A DNA stretch of 64,000 nucleotides, from NCBI RefSeq assembly GCF_025836995.1, contig NZ_CP107546.1, positions 2,170,001-2,234,000 of the forward strand. Reading direction: 5' to 3'. Below the pieces are notes generated by a model, which did not search any database, had not been told where the DNA came from, and saw nothing but the letters and a program-made list of their open reading frames with translations. Shown one piece after another: positions 27,601 to 36,485 of the stretch. Source of the DNA: Microbacterium sp. M28 (GTDB lineage: Bacteria > Actinomycetota > Actinomycetes > Actinomycetales > Microbacteriaceae). The position numbers and the translations under genes were made by a program. How positions within the stretch are numbered: the stretch's first letter is position 1; every line of letters starts with the position of its first letter.

Positions 27601-27638
27601 AGCGGGGCGAGCGGTCGCGTACGACCACTCGCCCCGCT
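27601..27638 (-). terminator. Intercistronic hairpin after binding-protein gene
   Basis: An 11-bp G+C-rich stem (AGCGGGGCGAG pairing with CTCGCCCCGCT) is extended, after one mismatch, by 5 more pairs over a 4-nt loop. It lies 15 bp after the BMP lipoprotein stop and 45 bp before the ATPase start, in the same transcription unit. It likely causes partial termination or protects the upstream mRNA. Confidence 0.7.
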
Positions 27639-27653
27639 TCGTGTTCACTCAGC

Positions 27654-28766
27654 TCACGGGGAGTTCTCGGACTCCACCGTGATGTCGCCGGCGATGATCT
27701 GCTCCTGCAGCGTTGCGAGCTCGTCGGTCAGACCCTCGGGAAGCTCTGCCTCGAACTCGCCGAAGCCGGAGAGCTTCACGCCCTCGTTCTCGAGCGTGCC
27801 CACGTACGGAGCCGCGTCGAACTCGCCCTCGGCGGCCGCGATGGTCGCGTCCTGGACGGCGACGTCGATCGCCTTCATGATCGAGACGAACGTCAGGTCG
27901 GCCACGCTCGGGTCGGCGACGGCCAGGTCGCTGTCGACGCCGACGAGCAGCGTGTCCTTGCCGCTGTCGGTGATGGCCGCTGCCGCGCTCTGGTACACCG
28001 GGCCGCCGACGGGCAGGATGACGTCCACGCCCTGGTCGAGCACGCCCTGAGCGGTCTGCTTCGCGGTGTCGTTCGCGTCGAACCCGCCGGTGAAGGAGCC
28101 CTTCTGCGTGGCTGCATCCCAGCCGAAGACCTCGACCGCGGCGGACTTGTCCTCGTTGTACTTCTCGACACCGAGCTGGTAGCCGTCCATGAACACGGCC
28201 ACAGACGGGATCTGCATTCCGCCGAAGGTGCCGACCTTGTTCACGCCGCTCTGCGCCGACCATGCGGCGGATGCGTAGCCGCCCAGGTACGCGGCCTGAG
28301 CCGTGTCGAAGACGAGCGGCTTGATGTTCGGAGCGTCGGTCTCGCCGTCGAAGTCGTTGTCCGCCCAGTCGTCGATGATCGCGTAGTTGACTTCGGGGTT
28401 CGCGAGTGCGGACTCGACGGTCGCAGCCGACAGCTTGAAGCCGACGGAGACGATGAACGAGCAGCCCTCGGACACGGCGGTCTCGAGGTTCGGCGCGTAG
28501 TCGTTGTCGTTGGCCGACTCGAACTCGAGCGGCTCGATGCCCAGCTCTTCGGCGGCGGCATCCATGCCCTGCTTCGCGGACTGGTTGAACGACTTGTCGT
28601 TCCAGCCGCCTGCGTCGGAGATCAGGCAGGGCAGGAAGTCGGAGTCGACCGGCCCAGCGCCTTCGCCTTCGGTCTCCTCCGGAGCCGCTCCACAGCCTGC
28701 AAGCGACAGGGCGACGCCGGTCGCCACGAGCGCGGCGAGTGCGCGCTTTCGAGTGGAAATGGTCAC
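27654..28766 (-). CDS. bmpA: BMP-family nucleoside-binding lipoprotein
   Basis: 370 residues. A signal peptide with lipobox SLAGC gives lipidation at Cys25. The mature protein is an ABC substrate-binding protein of the Bmp/PnrA family: DSDFLPCLISDAGGWNDKSF near the N-terminus, FIVSVGFKL, and DVILPVGGPVYQSA. PnrA-type proteins bind purine and pyrimidine nucleosides, which fits the salvage enzymes downstream. The GTG start at 28766 has GGAGG 5 nt upstream. First gene of the operon and followed by a hairpin, so probably made in excess over the membrane parts. Confidence 0.92.
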   Translation of the reverse strand: MTISTRKRALAALVATGVALSLAGCGAAPEETEGEGAGPVDSDFLPCLISDAGGWNDKSFNQSAKQGMDAAAEELGIEPLEFESANDNDYAPNLETAVSEGCSFIVSVGFKLSAATVESALANPEVNYAIIDDWADNDFDGETDAPNIKPLVFDTAQAAYLGGYASAAWSAQSGVNKVGTFGGMQIPSVAVFMDGYQLGVEKYNEDKSAAVEVFGWDAATQKGSFTGGFDANDTAKQTAQGVLDQGVDVILPVGGPVYQSAAAAITDSGKDTLLVGVDSDLAVADPSVADLTFVSIMKAIDVAVQDATIAAAEGEFDAAPYVGTLENEGVKLSGFGEFEAELPEGLTDELATLQEQIIAGDITVESENSP

Positions 28767-28897
28767 GTAAGCCTCCACGACTACTGGCCCGCGCCATTCG
28801 CAAGGCCCCGAGGACAAATTACCCAGTGTTACGGCGGACTGGAGCACCAGCGCGGTTAATGGTTACAAACCCGAAATAGAGCCGACGCACCCCGGAG

Positions 28898-30013
28898 TCA
28901 GAGCACGTCGCCGCGCCCGGTGAGCTTGAGCGACTCGACGACGCCCTTCACGCGCTGCGCGTGCTCGATCGTCGTCACCAGCAGGGCGTCCGGCGTGTCC
29001 ACCACGACGATGTCCTTCACCCCGACCAGGCTGATCACGCGCGAGGTCTGGCTGACGAGGATGCCCGATGCGGCATCGGTCAGGACGCGCGCCTGCGGAC
29101 CGAGCACGGCGAGATCGTTCTTGCGGCCGTTGGAGATGAGCTTGGTGAGGGAGGCGAAGTCGCCCACATCGTCCCAGTCGAAGTGCCCGGGGATCACGGC
29201 GAGGCGCCCCTTCTCCGCCGCGGGCTCGGCGACGGCGTAGTCGATCGCGATCTTCTTGAGTCCCGGCCAGATGCGATCGACCGCCGGACCTCGGGCATCG
29301 CGATCGTCCCACGCGGCGGCGAGTTCGATCAGTCCGGCGTGCAGTTCCGGCTCGTTGGCGGCAAGCTCGTCCAGCAGCACGCTCGCCTTGGCGATGAACA
29401 TGCCCGCGTTCCAGAGGAACGAGCGGTCGGCGTAGTACGACTTGGCCGTCTCGAGGTCGGGCTTCTCGACGAACCGCTCGACCGTCGCCGCCTCCGGCGC
29501 CCCGTCGACGATCAGCTCCTCCCCCTTGCGGATGTAGCCGAAACCGACCGACGGCTCCGAGGGCTGGATGCCGATCGTGCAGATGTACCCGGCGCGCGCG
29601 ACGTGCACGGCCTGCTGGACGGCGAACTCGAAGGTGCGCGTGCCACGGATCACGTGATCGGCGGCGAACGAGCCGATGATCACGTCCGGATCGCGGCGGT
29701 GCAGGATCGCGGCGGCGAGGCCGATGGCCGCCGCGGACTCGCGAGGCTCCGACTCGAGGAAGACGTTGATGTCGGGGATGCCGGGCAGTTCCGCCTCGAC
29801 GGCGGCGCGATGCGCGCGTCCCGTCACGACGGCGATGCGATCGGCGCCGGCGAGCGGTTCGAGCCGATCCCAGGTGTCACGCAGCAGCGAATTGCCCGAT
29901 CCGGTGAGGTCGTGCAGGAACTTCGGCGCATCCGCACGGGACAGGGGCCACAGACGGCTCCCGATGCCCCCGGCCGGAATCACTGCGTAGAAGTCATCGA
30001 TCGGCTCCGTCAT
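28898..30013 (-). CDS. manC: Mannose-1-phosphate guanylyltransferase
   Basis: 371 residues, nucleotidyltransferase fold. The N-terminal motif IPAGGIGSRLWPLSRADAPK contains the GTP-binding GGxGxRLxPLSR and catalytic Lys; FVEKPDLETAKSY matches the sugar-binding FVEKP, and WNAGMFIAK the family's WNSG(I/M)F. It makes GDP-mannose from mannose-1-phosphate and GTP for glycoconjugates. It lacks the C-terminal isomerase domain of bifunctional ManC. Divergent from sdhC; the start has a TAGGGT hexamer six bases upstream. Confidence 0.92.
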   Translation of the reverse strand: MTEPIDDFYAVIPAGGIGSRLWPLSRADAPKFLHDLTGSGNSLLRDTWDRLEPLAGADRIAVVTGRAHRAAVEAELPGIPDINVFLESEPRESAAAIGLAAAILHRRDPDVIIGSFAADHVIRGTRTFEFAVQQAVHVARAGYICTIGIQPSEPSVGFGYIRKGEELIVDGAPEAATVERFVEKPDLETAKSYYADRSFLWNAGMFIAKASVLLDELAANEPELHAGLIELAAAWDDRDARGPAVDRIWPGLKKIAIDYAVAEPAAEKGRLAVIPGHFDWDDVGDFASLTKLISNGRKNDLAVLGPQARVLTDAASGILVSQTSRVISLVGVKDIVVVDTPDALLVTTIEHAQRVKGVVESLKLTGRGDVL

Positions 30014-30019
30014 GCCCTC

Positions 30020-30025
30020 ACCCTA
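30020..30025 (-). promoter_or_regulatory. Likely -10 element (leaderless) for manC
   Basis: TAGGGT on the minus strand, then 6 nt, then ATG at 30013. Confidence 0.45.
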
Positions 30026-30037
30026 CCGCGGCGAGAA

Positions 30038-30053
30038 ATCTCGACATCGAGAT
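30038..30053. promoter_or_regulatory. Perfect 16-bp palindrome between manC and sdhC, candidate operator
   Basis: ATCTCGA-CA-TCGAGAT, 7-base arms around CA. It lies 24 bp upstream of the manC start and about 40 bp upstream of the probable sdhC -10 hexamer (TAGGAT, 30094-30099), a place suited to a dimeric regulator. Similar TCTCGA...TCGAGA palindromes are, from memory, found upstream of TCA-cycle genes of actinobacteria; the regulator is not identified here. Confidence 0.55.
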
Positions 30054-30093
30054 ACTTAGGTTCGCCTTCCTCGCTCCCGGCCAGGGACAGGAA

Positions 30094-30099
30094 TAGGAT
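30094..30099 (+). promoter_or_regulatory. Possible -10 element for sdhCDAB
   Basis: TAGGAT, about 60 nt before the sdhC GTG. No convincing -35 hexamer at the usual spacing. Confidence 0.3.
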
Positions 30100-30159
30100 G
30101 GGGAGCGTTCGGGCACGCCTGTGCGCGCTGCCGATCCAGATCGATCAGGGAGGACGACC

Positions 30160-30594
30160 GTGTCCGCAAGCACTCGCTTGACACCGTCGATTTCGGAGAC
30201 GACATCCAAGACCCCGCGCGGCACGCTCTACCGAGGCCGTGAAGGAATGTGGTCCTGGGTGCTTCACCGCATCACCGGCGTCGCCATCTTCTTCTTCCTC
30301 CTGGTGCATGTGCTGGACACAGCGCTGATCCGCGTGTCGCCGGAGGCGTACAACGCGGTGATCGGCACCTACAAGAATCCGGTCATGGCGCTCGGCGAGG
30401 TCGTCCTCGTCGCCGGAATCGCGTTCCACGCGCTCAACGGCCTGCGCATCATCCTCGTCGACCTCTGGAAGAACGGCGCGCGGTACCAGCGCCAGATGTT
30501 CTGGATCGTCATCGGCCTGTGGGCGGTGCTGATGGCTGGATTCGTCCCGCGCCACCTCGCCCTCGCGTTCGCCGGCTTCGGAGGAGGACACTGA
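30160..30594 (+). CDS. sdhC: Succinate dehydrogenase cytochrome b556 subunit
   Basis: 144 residues with three membrane helices. WSWVLHRITGVAIFFFLLVHVLDTAL contains the conserved HRxTG and a heme-ligand type His; FHALNGLRIILVDLW holds the second conserved His. The GTG start at 30160 has GGGAGGA 6 nt upstream. It anchors the SDH catalytic subunits and binds quinone and heme. The stop overlaps the sdhD ATG (TGATG). Confidence 0.92.
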   Translation: MSASTRLTPSISETTSKTPRGTLYRGREGMWSWVLHRITGVAIFFFLLVHVLDTALIRVSPEAYNAVIGTYKNPVMALGEVVLVAGIAFHALNGLRIILVDLWKNGARYQRQMFWIVIGLWAVLMAGFVPRHLALAFAGFGGGH

Positions 30595-31049
30595 TGACCG
30601 CTCAGCCCGCCGTCGCGGCATCCGGACGCCGCACCCGCCGCTTCAACATCGAGAAGTGGGGATGGATGTTCATGCGGGTCTCCGGGGTGCTCCTGGTGAT
30701 CCTCATCTTCGGCCACCTCTTCGTCAACCTGATGCTCGGCGAGGGCATCCACGCGCTGGACTTCGCCTTCATCGCCGGAAAGTTCGCCGACCCGTGGTGG
30801 CAGTGGTGGGACGTGCTGATGCTGTGGCTCGCCCTCATCCACGGCGCCAACGGCATGCGGACCATCGTCAACGACTACGTCACCCACCCGACCGCCCGCA
30901 AGGCACTGATCTGGGCCCTCGGTCTCGCCGCCGGCCTGCTCATCGTGCTCGGAACGCTGGTCGTCTTCACGTTCGACCCCTGCCTGGGCGTGGACGAGTC
31001 CAGCACTCTGTGGGACATGTGCGTGGCCAACGGTTCGGTCGGGAACTGA
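30594..31049 (+). CDS. sdhD: Succinate dehydrogenase hydrophobic membrane anchor subunit
   Basis: 151 residues with three helices: MFMRVSGVLLVILIFGHLF, a central WWDVLMLWLALIHGANGMRT, and ALIWALGLAAGLLIVLGTLV. Conserved histidines lie in FGHLF and LIHGANG. It pairs with SdhC in the membrane. A few Cys residues at the C-terminus (DPCLGVDES, WDMCVANG) follow the last helix. The order sdhC-D-A-B is the usual actinobacterial one. Confidence 0.9.
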   Translation: MTAQPAVAASGRRTRRFNIEKWGWMFMRVSGVLLVILIFGHLFVNLMLGEGIHALDFAFIAGKFADPWWQWWDVLMLWLALIHGANGMRTIVNDYVTHPTARKALIWALGLAAGLLIVLGTLVVFTFDPCLGVDESSTLWDMCVANGSVGN

Positions 31050-31063
31050 GAGAGAGCTAGAGA

Positions 31064-32869
31064 GTGACCACCCAGACTCATGACTCCGTCGTCCGCGACG
31101 GAGTGCACTACCACCAGTTCGACGTCGTCATCGTCGGCGCCGGGGGCGCCGGGATGCGAGCGGCCATCGAGGCCGGACCCGGCGCGAAGACCGCCGTCAT
31201 CTCGAAGCTGTACCCGACGCGTTCGCACACCGGCGCAGCGCAGGGCGGCATGGCCGCCGCGCTGGCCAACGTCGAAGAGGACAACTGGGAGTGGCACACC
31301 TTCGACACGGTCAAGGGCGGTGACTACCTGGTCGACCAGGACGCGGCGGAGATCCTCGCCAAAGAGGCCATCGACGCGGTCATCGACCTGGAGAACATGG
31401 GTCTGCCCTTCAACCGCACCCCCGAGGGCAAGATCGACCAGCGTCGATTCGGCGGCCACACCGCCGAACACGGCAAGACGCCGGTGCGCCGCGCGTGCTA
31501 CGCCGCCGACCGCACCGGTCACATGATCCTGCAGACGCTGTTCCAGAACTGCGTGAAGCTGGGCATCAACTTCTTCAACGAGTTCTACGTCCTCGATCTC
31601 ATCACGGTGCAGGACGAGTCCGGCGCCACCCAGGTCGCCGGCGTCGTGGCGTACGACCTCGCCACCGGCGAGCTGCACGTGTTCCAGTCGAAGGCCGTGA
31701 TCTTCGCAACGGGCGGCTTCGGGAAGATCTTCAAGACCACCTCCAACGCCCACACCCTGACCGGTGACGGCGTCGGGATCATCTGGCGCAAGAACCTCCC
31801 GCTCGAGGACATGGAGTTCTTCCAGTTCCATCCGACCGGCCTCGCCGGCCTCGGCATCCTGCTCACCGAGGGCGCCCGCGGTGAGGGTGCGATCCTGCGC
31901 AACGCCTCCGGTGAGCGCTTCATGGAGCGCTACGCCCCCACGATCAAGGACCTGGCTCCGCGCGACATCGTCGCCCGCTCCATGGTCCAGGAGGTCCTGG
32001 ACGGCCGCGGCGCCGGTCCGAACAAGGACTACGTGCTGCTGGACTGCACGCACCTGGGAGCCGAGATCCTCGAGACCAAGCTCCCCGACATCACCGAGTT
32101 CGCCCGCACCTACCTGGGCATCGACCCCGTGGTCGAGCCCGTGCCGGTCATGCCCACGGCGCACTACGCGATGGGCGGCATCCCGACCAACACCGACGCC
32201 GAGGTGCTCAGCGACAACACGACCGTCGTACCGGGCCTGTACGCCGCCGGCGAGTGCGCGTGCGTCTCGGTGCACGGCTCCAATCGCCTCGGCACGAACT
32301 CGCTGCTGGACATCAACGTGTTCGGCAAGCGCGCCGGCCGCAACGCGGTCGAGTACGCCAGGACGGCGGAGTTCGTCCCGCTGCCGGAGAACCCCGCCGC
32401 GTTCGTGTCCGACATGATCGAGGGCCTCCGCAACAACCAGGGCACCGAGCGGATCGCCGTGCTGCGCAAGACGCTGCAGGACGAGATGGACAAGGGCGCG
32501 CAGGTCTTCCGCACGCACGAGTCTCTCGAGCACGTGCTCGGCGTGATCGCCGAGCTGCGCGAGCGCTATCGCAACGTCCACGTCGACGACAAGGGACACC
32601 GCTTCAACACGGATCTGCTCGAGGCCGTCGAACTCGGCTTCCTGCTCGACCTCGCCGAGGTCGTCGTGTACGCCGCCCAGCACCGCGAGGAGAGCCGCGG
32701 CGGACACATGCGCGACGACTTCCCCAAGCGCGACGACGAGAACTGGATGAAGCACACCATGGCCTACCTGACGGGCGACCCGCACTCGTCGACGCCGGCC
32801 GATCACATCAGACTCGACTCGAAGCCGGTCGTCCAGACCCGCTACCAGCCGATGGAGAGGAAGTACTGA
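31064..32869 (+). CDS. sdhA: Succinate dehydrogenase flavoprotein subunit
   Basis: 601 residues from GTG 31064 (GAGAG ribosome site upstream). FAD binding motif [17 protein letters not shown]; the covalent FAD-linking His lies in [15 protein letters not shown]; the active-site region is [20 protein letters not shown] and the catalytic Arg is in [19 protein letters not shown] and [13 protein letters not shown] complete the family signature. It oxidises succinate to fumarate and passes electrons to SdhB. Confidence 0.95.
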   Translation: MTTQTHDSVVRDGVHYHQFDVVIVGAGGAGMRAAIEAGPGAKTAVISKLYPTRSHTGAAQGGMAAALANVEEDNWEWHTFDTVKGGDYLVDQDAAEILAKEAIDAVIDLENMGLPFNRTPEGKIDQRRFGGHTAEHGKTPVRRACYAADRTGHMILQTLFQNCVKLGINFFNEFYVLDLITVQDESGATQVAGVVAYDLATGELHVFQSKAVIFATGGFGKIFKTTSNAHTLTGDGVGIIWRKNLPLEDMEFFQFHPTGLAGLGILLTEGARGEGAILRNASGERFMERYAPTIKDLAPRDIVARSMVQEVLDGRGAGPNKDYVLLDCTHLGAEILETKLPDITEFARTYLGIDPVVEPVPVMPTAHYAMGGIPTNTDAEVLSDNTTVVPGLYAAGECACVSVHGSNRLGTNSLLDINVFGKRAGRNAVEYARTAEFVPLPENPAAFVSDMIEGLRNNQGTERIAVLRKTLQDEMDKGAQVFRTHESLEHVLGVIAELRERYRNVHVDDKGHRFNTDLLEAVELGFLLDLAEVVVYAAQHREESRGGHMRDDFPKRDDENWMKHTMAYLTGDPHSSTPADHIRLDSKPVVQTRYQPMERKY

Positions 32870-32870
32870 G

Positions 32871-33638
32871 ATGTCCACCGCCGTCGCAGAGGCGCCTGGC
32901 GCCGAATCAGCGGACTCGGAAGTCCAGTCCTTCCTGGTCACGTTCATCATCCGTCGCTTCGACCCGGAGAACGACGCCGAACCGCACTGGGTCGACTACG
33001 ACGTGGAGCTGTACTCCACCGACCGCGTCCTCGACGCGCTGCACAAGATCAAGTGGGAGGTCGACGGCTCGCTGAGCTTCCGCCGCTCCTGCGCCCACGG
33101 CATCTGCGGCTCCGACGCCATGCGCATCAACGGCCGCAACCGCCTGGCCTGCAAGACGCTGATCAAGGACCTGGACATCTCCAAGCCGATCTACGTCGAG
33201 GCGATCAAGGGCCTGCCGCTCGAGAAGGACCTCATCGTCGACATGGAGCCGTTCTTCGCGTCGTACCGCGAGGTGCAGCCCTTCCTGGTCGCCAGCTCGA
33301 CCCCGGAGAAGGGCAAGGAGCGCACGCAGTCGATCGCCGACCGTGCGATCTTCGACGACACCACCAAGTGCATCCTGTGCGCCGCGTGCACGTCGTCCTG
33401 CCCCGTGTTCTGGACCGACGGGCAGTACTTCGGCCCGGCCGCGATCGTGAACGCGCACCGGTTCATCTTCGACTCGCGCGACGACAACGCGGGCGTCCGC
33501 CTCGACATCCTCAACGACAAGGAGGGCGTCTGGCGCTGCCGCACGACCTTCAACTGCTCCGAGGCGTGCCCCCGCGGCATCGAGGTGACCAAGGCGATCG
33601 CGGAGGTCAAGCAGGCGGTCCTGCGCGGCCGCCCATGA
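32871..33638 (+). CDS. sdhB: Succinate dehydrogenase iron-sulfur subunit
   Basis: 255 residues, ATG one base after the sdhA stop. The [2Fe-2S] cysteines are in RRSCAHGICGSDAM with a further Cys in RLACKTL; the [4Fe-4S] and [3Fe-4S] ligands are in CILCAACTSSCPVF and NCSEACPRGIEV. It carries electrons from SdhA FAD to quinone at the SdhCD anchor. Last gene of the sdh operon. Confidence 0.95.
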   Translation: MSTAVAEAPGAESADSEVQSFLVTFIIRRFDPENDAEPHWVDYDVELYSTDRVLDALHKIKWEVDGSLSFRRSCAHGICGSDAMRINGRNRLACKTLIKDLDISKPIYVEAIKGLPLEKDLIVDMEPFFASYREVQPFLVASSTPEKGKERTQSIADRAIFDDTTKCILCAACTSSCPVFWTDGQYFGPAAIVNAHRFIFDSRDDNAGVRLDILNDKEGVWRCRTTFNCSEACPRGIEVTKAIAEVKQAVLRGRP

Positions 33639-33646
33639 CCGTTCGC

Positions 33647-33652
33647 TAATCT
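33647..33652 (+). promoter_or_regulatory. Likely -10 element (leaderless) for BrkB-like gene
   Basis: TAATCT, then 6 nt, then GTG at 33659. Confidence 0.45.
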
Positions 33653-33658
33653 GACAGG

Positions 33659-34990
33659 GTGAGCCGCCCCGAGAGCACGCCGACGCCGTCCGGCGACGCG
33701 CGCGCGCAGCGCGGAGCGGCTGATGTCGCCGCGCGCGAGGAGCAGCACCTCCGGGCTCGGTGGGAGCAGACGCAGGACACCCTTCGCGAACGCTTCGAGG
33801 ACCCCATCTCGCGAGCCACCGAGCTGACGCACCGCACGCTCGAGTGGTTTCCGGTGCGCGTGTGGCGCAACTTCCTGCAGCACGAAGGATTCCTCCTCGC
33901 CGCCGGCGTGAGCTACCAGGCCCTGTTCGCGGGCTTCGCAGCCGTCTACGTCGCCTTCGCGATCGCCGGGATCTGGCTGGGCGGCAGCACCGAGGCCATC
34001 GACGGCCTGATCGACGTCATCAACAACTACATCCCCGGGCTCATCGTCGAAGGCGGCGTGATCACCCCGGAGCAGGTGGAGGAGATCGCCGGCGGGACCA
34101 CGGGCACCTTCAGCGTCACCGGTGCCATCGCGCTCGGCGCGCTGATCTGGACGGCCGTCGGTGCGATCTCCTTCGCACGGCGAGCTGTACGCGGGGTCTT
34201 CGGCATCCCGCCCGATCGGCGCAACTACTTCCTCCTCAAGAGCCGGGACTTCCTCGGAGCGATCGTCTTCGGCGCCGGCCTCATGCTCGGCACCCTGCTC
34301 GGCACGCTCGGCACGTGGGCGCTCGAGTTCGCCTTCCGGCTCATCGGCCTGGGCGATGCGACGACGATCTCCTCCCTGACGGTGCGTCTGGTGACGATCG
34401 GGATCCTGTACGTCGTGAACACCGTGCTGCTGGCCGGACTCTTCCGGTTCCTCACCGGGACCCAGCTCACGTGGCGGCGCATCATGCCCGGCGCCTTCCT
34501 CGGCGCAGCCGCGACGACCGTGCTCCAGCTCGGGTTCGGCCTCTTCCTCGGCTACACGCCGTCCAATCCCCTGCTGGCGACGTTCACCGTCTTCATCGTG
34601 ATGCTGCTGTGGTTCCGTCTGATCGGCATCGTGCTGCTCGTCGCGGCCTCGTGGATCGCGGTGGCCGCGCAGGACAACCACATCGCGCTGCTGCCGCAGT
34701 CCGAGGCCGAGCGGCTCGCCGCGGAGCACAGGGCGCTGCTCATCGCCGCGCAGGTCCGACTGCGCACGGCTCAGGAGGCCAGGGCGACCGCGCCGTGGTA
34801 CCGGATCTGGACGGCGGATCGCGCCGTCCGCGAGGCGCAGGACGAGTTGGAGCAGGTCGAGGCGGCGACGCCTCCTCCCCCGCCGAAACGCCGAACGCGC
34901 CCCGCCGTCGCCGTCGAACGGACCGGTGCCGGCACGGCCGCCGACGCCGCGTCCCGCTCCGCCGAGAAGGATGTCCGACGCCGCCGATAG
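33659..34990 (+). CDS. YihY/BrkB-family membrane protein
   Basis: 443 residues. A soluble N-terminus of about 60 residues leads into the YihY/UPF0761 domain (about 70-345) with six helices and the motif LAAGVSYQALFAGFAAVYVAF. The C-terminal 90 residues are charged and end in a Pro/Arg-rich tail (TPPPPPKRRTRPAV). Once called ribonuclease BN in E. coli, this family is not an RNase; its role in the envelope is unknown. It precedes xthA, and the last codons overlap possible upstream starts of that gene. Confidence 0.85.
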   Translation: MSRPESTPTPSGDARAQRGAADVAAREEQHLRARWEQTQDTLRERFEDPISRATELTHRTLEWFPVRVWRNFLQHEGFLLAAGVSYQALFAGFAAVYVAFAIAGIWLGGSTEAIDGLIDVINNYIPGLIVEGGVITPEQVEEIAGGTTGTFSVTGAIALGALIWTAVGAISFARRAVRGVFGIPPDRRNYFLLKSRDFLGAIVFGAGLMLGTLLGTLGTWALEFAFRLIGLGDATTISSLTVRLVTIGILYVVNTVLLAGLFRFLTGTQLTWRRIMPGAFLGAAATTVLQLGFGLFLGYTPSNPLLATFTVFIVMLLWFRLIGIVLLVAASWIAVAAQDNHIALLPQSEAERLAAEHRALLIAAQVRLRTAQEARATAPWYRIWTADRAVREAQDELEQVEAATPPPPPKRRTRPAVAVERTGAGTAADAASRSAEKDVRRRR

Positions 34991-34993
34991 GCT
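34988..34993 (+). promoter_or_regulatory. Likely -10 element (leaderless) for xthA
   Basis: TAGGCT, then 7 nt, then ATG at 35001. It overlaps the stop codon of the BrkB-like gene. Confidence 0.45.
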
Positions 34994-35000
34994 GGACGAC

Positions 35001-35840
35001 ATGCCTCATCTGCGTATCGCCACGGTCAATGTCAACGGGATCAGGGCGGCCGCCCGCAACGGCATGAGCACCTGGCTGGATGCCGCTGACATCGACATCC
35101 TCACGCTGCAGGAGGTCCGCGGACAGGACGAGCATCTGGAAGCGGCGCTGCCCGGATGGTCGATCATCCACGACGAGGCGACGGCCAAGGGCCGCGCCGG
35201 CGTCGCCATCGCCAGCCGCACCCCGGCGCTGGCCGTCCGCACCGCGATCGGACCGGACGATTTCGACTCGCGCGGCCGGTGGATCGAGGGCGACTTCCTC
35301 CTCGGTGACCGGCCGCTTACCGTCGTGAGCGCCTACGTGCACTCCGGCGAGGCCGACACCCCCAAGCAGGACGAGAAGTGGCGTTTCCTCGATGCTCTCG
35401 GACCCCGGCTCGGCGAGCTCGGCGCCGACGGGGCTCTGGCGCTCGTCACGGGCGATCTCAACGTCGGCCACCGCGAGCTGGACATCAGGAACTGGCGCGG
35501 CAATCGGAAGAAGGCCGGCTTCCTGCCGCGCGAGCGCGCGTACTTCGATCGGTTCCTCGGCGCAGCGGGCGTCGAGATCGAAGCCGTCGACGGCACGGCG
35601 GGCACCGGGATGGGCTGGGTCGACGTGGGTCGTCGCTTCCACGGCGAGGTGGACGGCCCGTACACCTGGTGGTCCATGCGCGGCAAGGCGTTCGACAACG
35701 ACTCCGGCTGGCGGATCGACTATCACCTGGCCAGCCCGGCTCTCGCCGAGCACGTCGAGTCGTACCACGTCGCGCGGGCGGCATCCTACGATCAGCGCTG
35801 GAGCGACCACGCACCCGTCGTGGTCGACTACCGCTTCTGA
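35001..35840 (+). CDS. xthA: Exodeoxyribonuclease III (AP endonuclease)
   Basis: 279 residues, ExoIII/APE1 fold. Key motifs: TVNVNGIRAA (metal-binding Asn), LTLQEVRG with the metal-binding Glu, VVSAYVHSG, the catalytic GDLNVGH, WRIDYHLAS and WSDHAPVVVDY with the final Asp-His. It cuts DNA 5' to abasic sites and degrades 3' ends in base excision repair. The ATG at 35001 is supported by the -10-like hexamer; earlier in-frame starts at 34926 and 34971 lie inside the upstream gene. Confidence 0.9.
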   Translation: MPHLRIATVNVNGIRAAARNGMSTWLDAADIDILTLQEVRGQDEHLEAALPGWSIIHDEATAKGRAGVAIASRTPALAVRTAIGPDDFDSRGRWIEGDFLLGDRPLTVVSAYVHSGEADTPKQDEKWRFLDALGPRLGELGADGALALVTGDLNVGHRELDIRNWRGNRKKAGFLPRERAYFDRFLGAAGVEIEAVDGTAGTGMGWVDVGRRFHGEVDGPYTWWSMRGKAFDNDSGWRIDYHLASPALAEHVESYHVARAASYDQRWSDHAPVVVDYRF

Positions 35841-35919
35841 CACAGCCTCGGGTTTTCCCGAACCGTTCCGCGGGTTCTCCCGGTGGGAGACGAAGGCTGC
35901 GGCGACCAGTGTTGATCGG

Positions 35920-36447
35920 GTGAAGATCCGACACCTCTGGCGCACGTGGCTCGCCTGTCTCGTCGCGTGCCTGCCGATCCTCGTCCTGCTCCTCGTCCCG
36001 CAGCTCATGCGCAGTCGCGCAGGGAGTTCGTCCTCTCTGATGATCGGCGTCGGCCTGCTGCTCATCCTGCTGATCGCGGCGTTCGTCCTCGCTCCGGCGA
36101 TCTCGGCCTGGCTCTCCCCCGCACCGCGATGGCGACCGCGCAGCGCTCTGCGAACGGCCGATGCCGTCTGGCGCCGTCAACCCGGTCAGGCTCTGCTCGC
36201 GCTGTCGGCCGGCTTCGGCGTCTACGCGATCGGACAGGTCGTCGGCTACGGGCTCGCCCAGGCGCTACCGCACGTCCACGACAATCCCGCGTTCGCGACG
36301 GATCCCGGCCAAGCGCCGTGGATCATCGACTACCCGGCGTTCGTGCTGCAGGCTGTGGTCCTCTACGCGATGACGGCGCTCGCTGTGGCCGTGTACGCCT
36401 GGCGGATGCGTGCGCTGGGCACGCACGTTCCTGCCCTGACCGCTTGA
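35920..36447 (+). CDS. Conserved hypothetical membrane protein, four helices
   Basis: 175 residues from GTG 35920, the only start codon before the first helix; its ribosome site is weak. Four hydrophobic segments are seen: [55 protein letters not shown] and [18 protein letters not shown]. Short Arg-rich stretches lie between them (RWRPRSALR). I recognise no family. It lies 38 bp upstream of trpS in the same direction. Confidence 0.65.
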   Translation: MKIRHLWRTWLACLVACLPILVLLLVPQLMRSRAGSSSSLMIGVGLLLILLIAAFVLAPAISAWLSPAPRWRPRSALRTADAVWRRQPGQALLALSAGFGVYAIGQVVGYGLAQALPHVHDNPAFATDPGQAPWIIDYPAFVLQAVVLYAMTALAVAVYAWRMRALGTHVPALTA

Positions 36448-36472
36448 GGAGCGTCGACCCTTGTCGCCGCCC

Positions 36473-36478
36473 TAGGAT
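36473..36478 (+). promoter_or_regulatory. Likely -10 element (leaderless) for trpS
   Basis: TAGGAT, then 7 nt, then GTG at 36486. Confidence 0.45.
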
Positions 36479-36485
36479 TGAGTGC

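Noticed and set aside
27701..27710. CTCCTGCAG/CTGCAGGAG 9-mers inside genes (bmpA here; also in mtlF, xthA and metQ)
   Set aside because: They occur singly within coding sequence as ordinary Leu-Gln/Glu codons, without a partner arm at 60-bp spacing, so they are not copies of the DUF559-associated element.
34926..35000. Upstream starts for xthA giving a longer Pro-rich N-terminus
   Set aside because: The added residues are the off-frame tail of the BrkB-like gene. ExoIII proteins begin at the LRIATVNVNG strand, as with ATG 35001.
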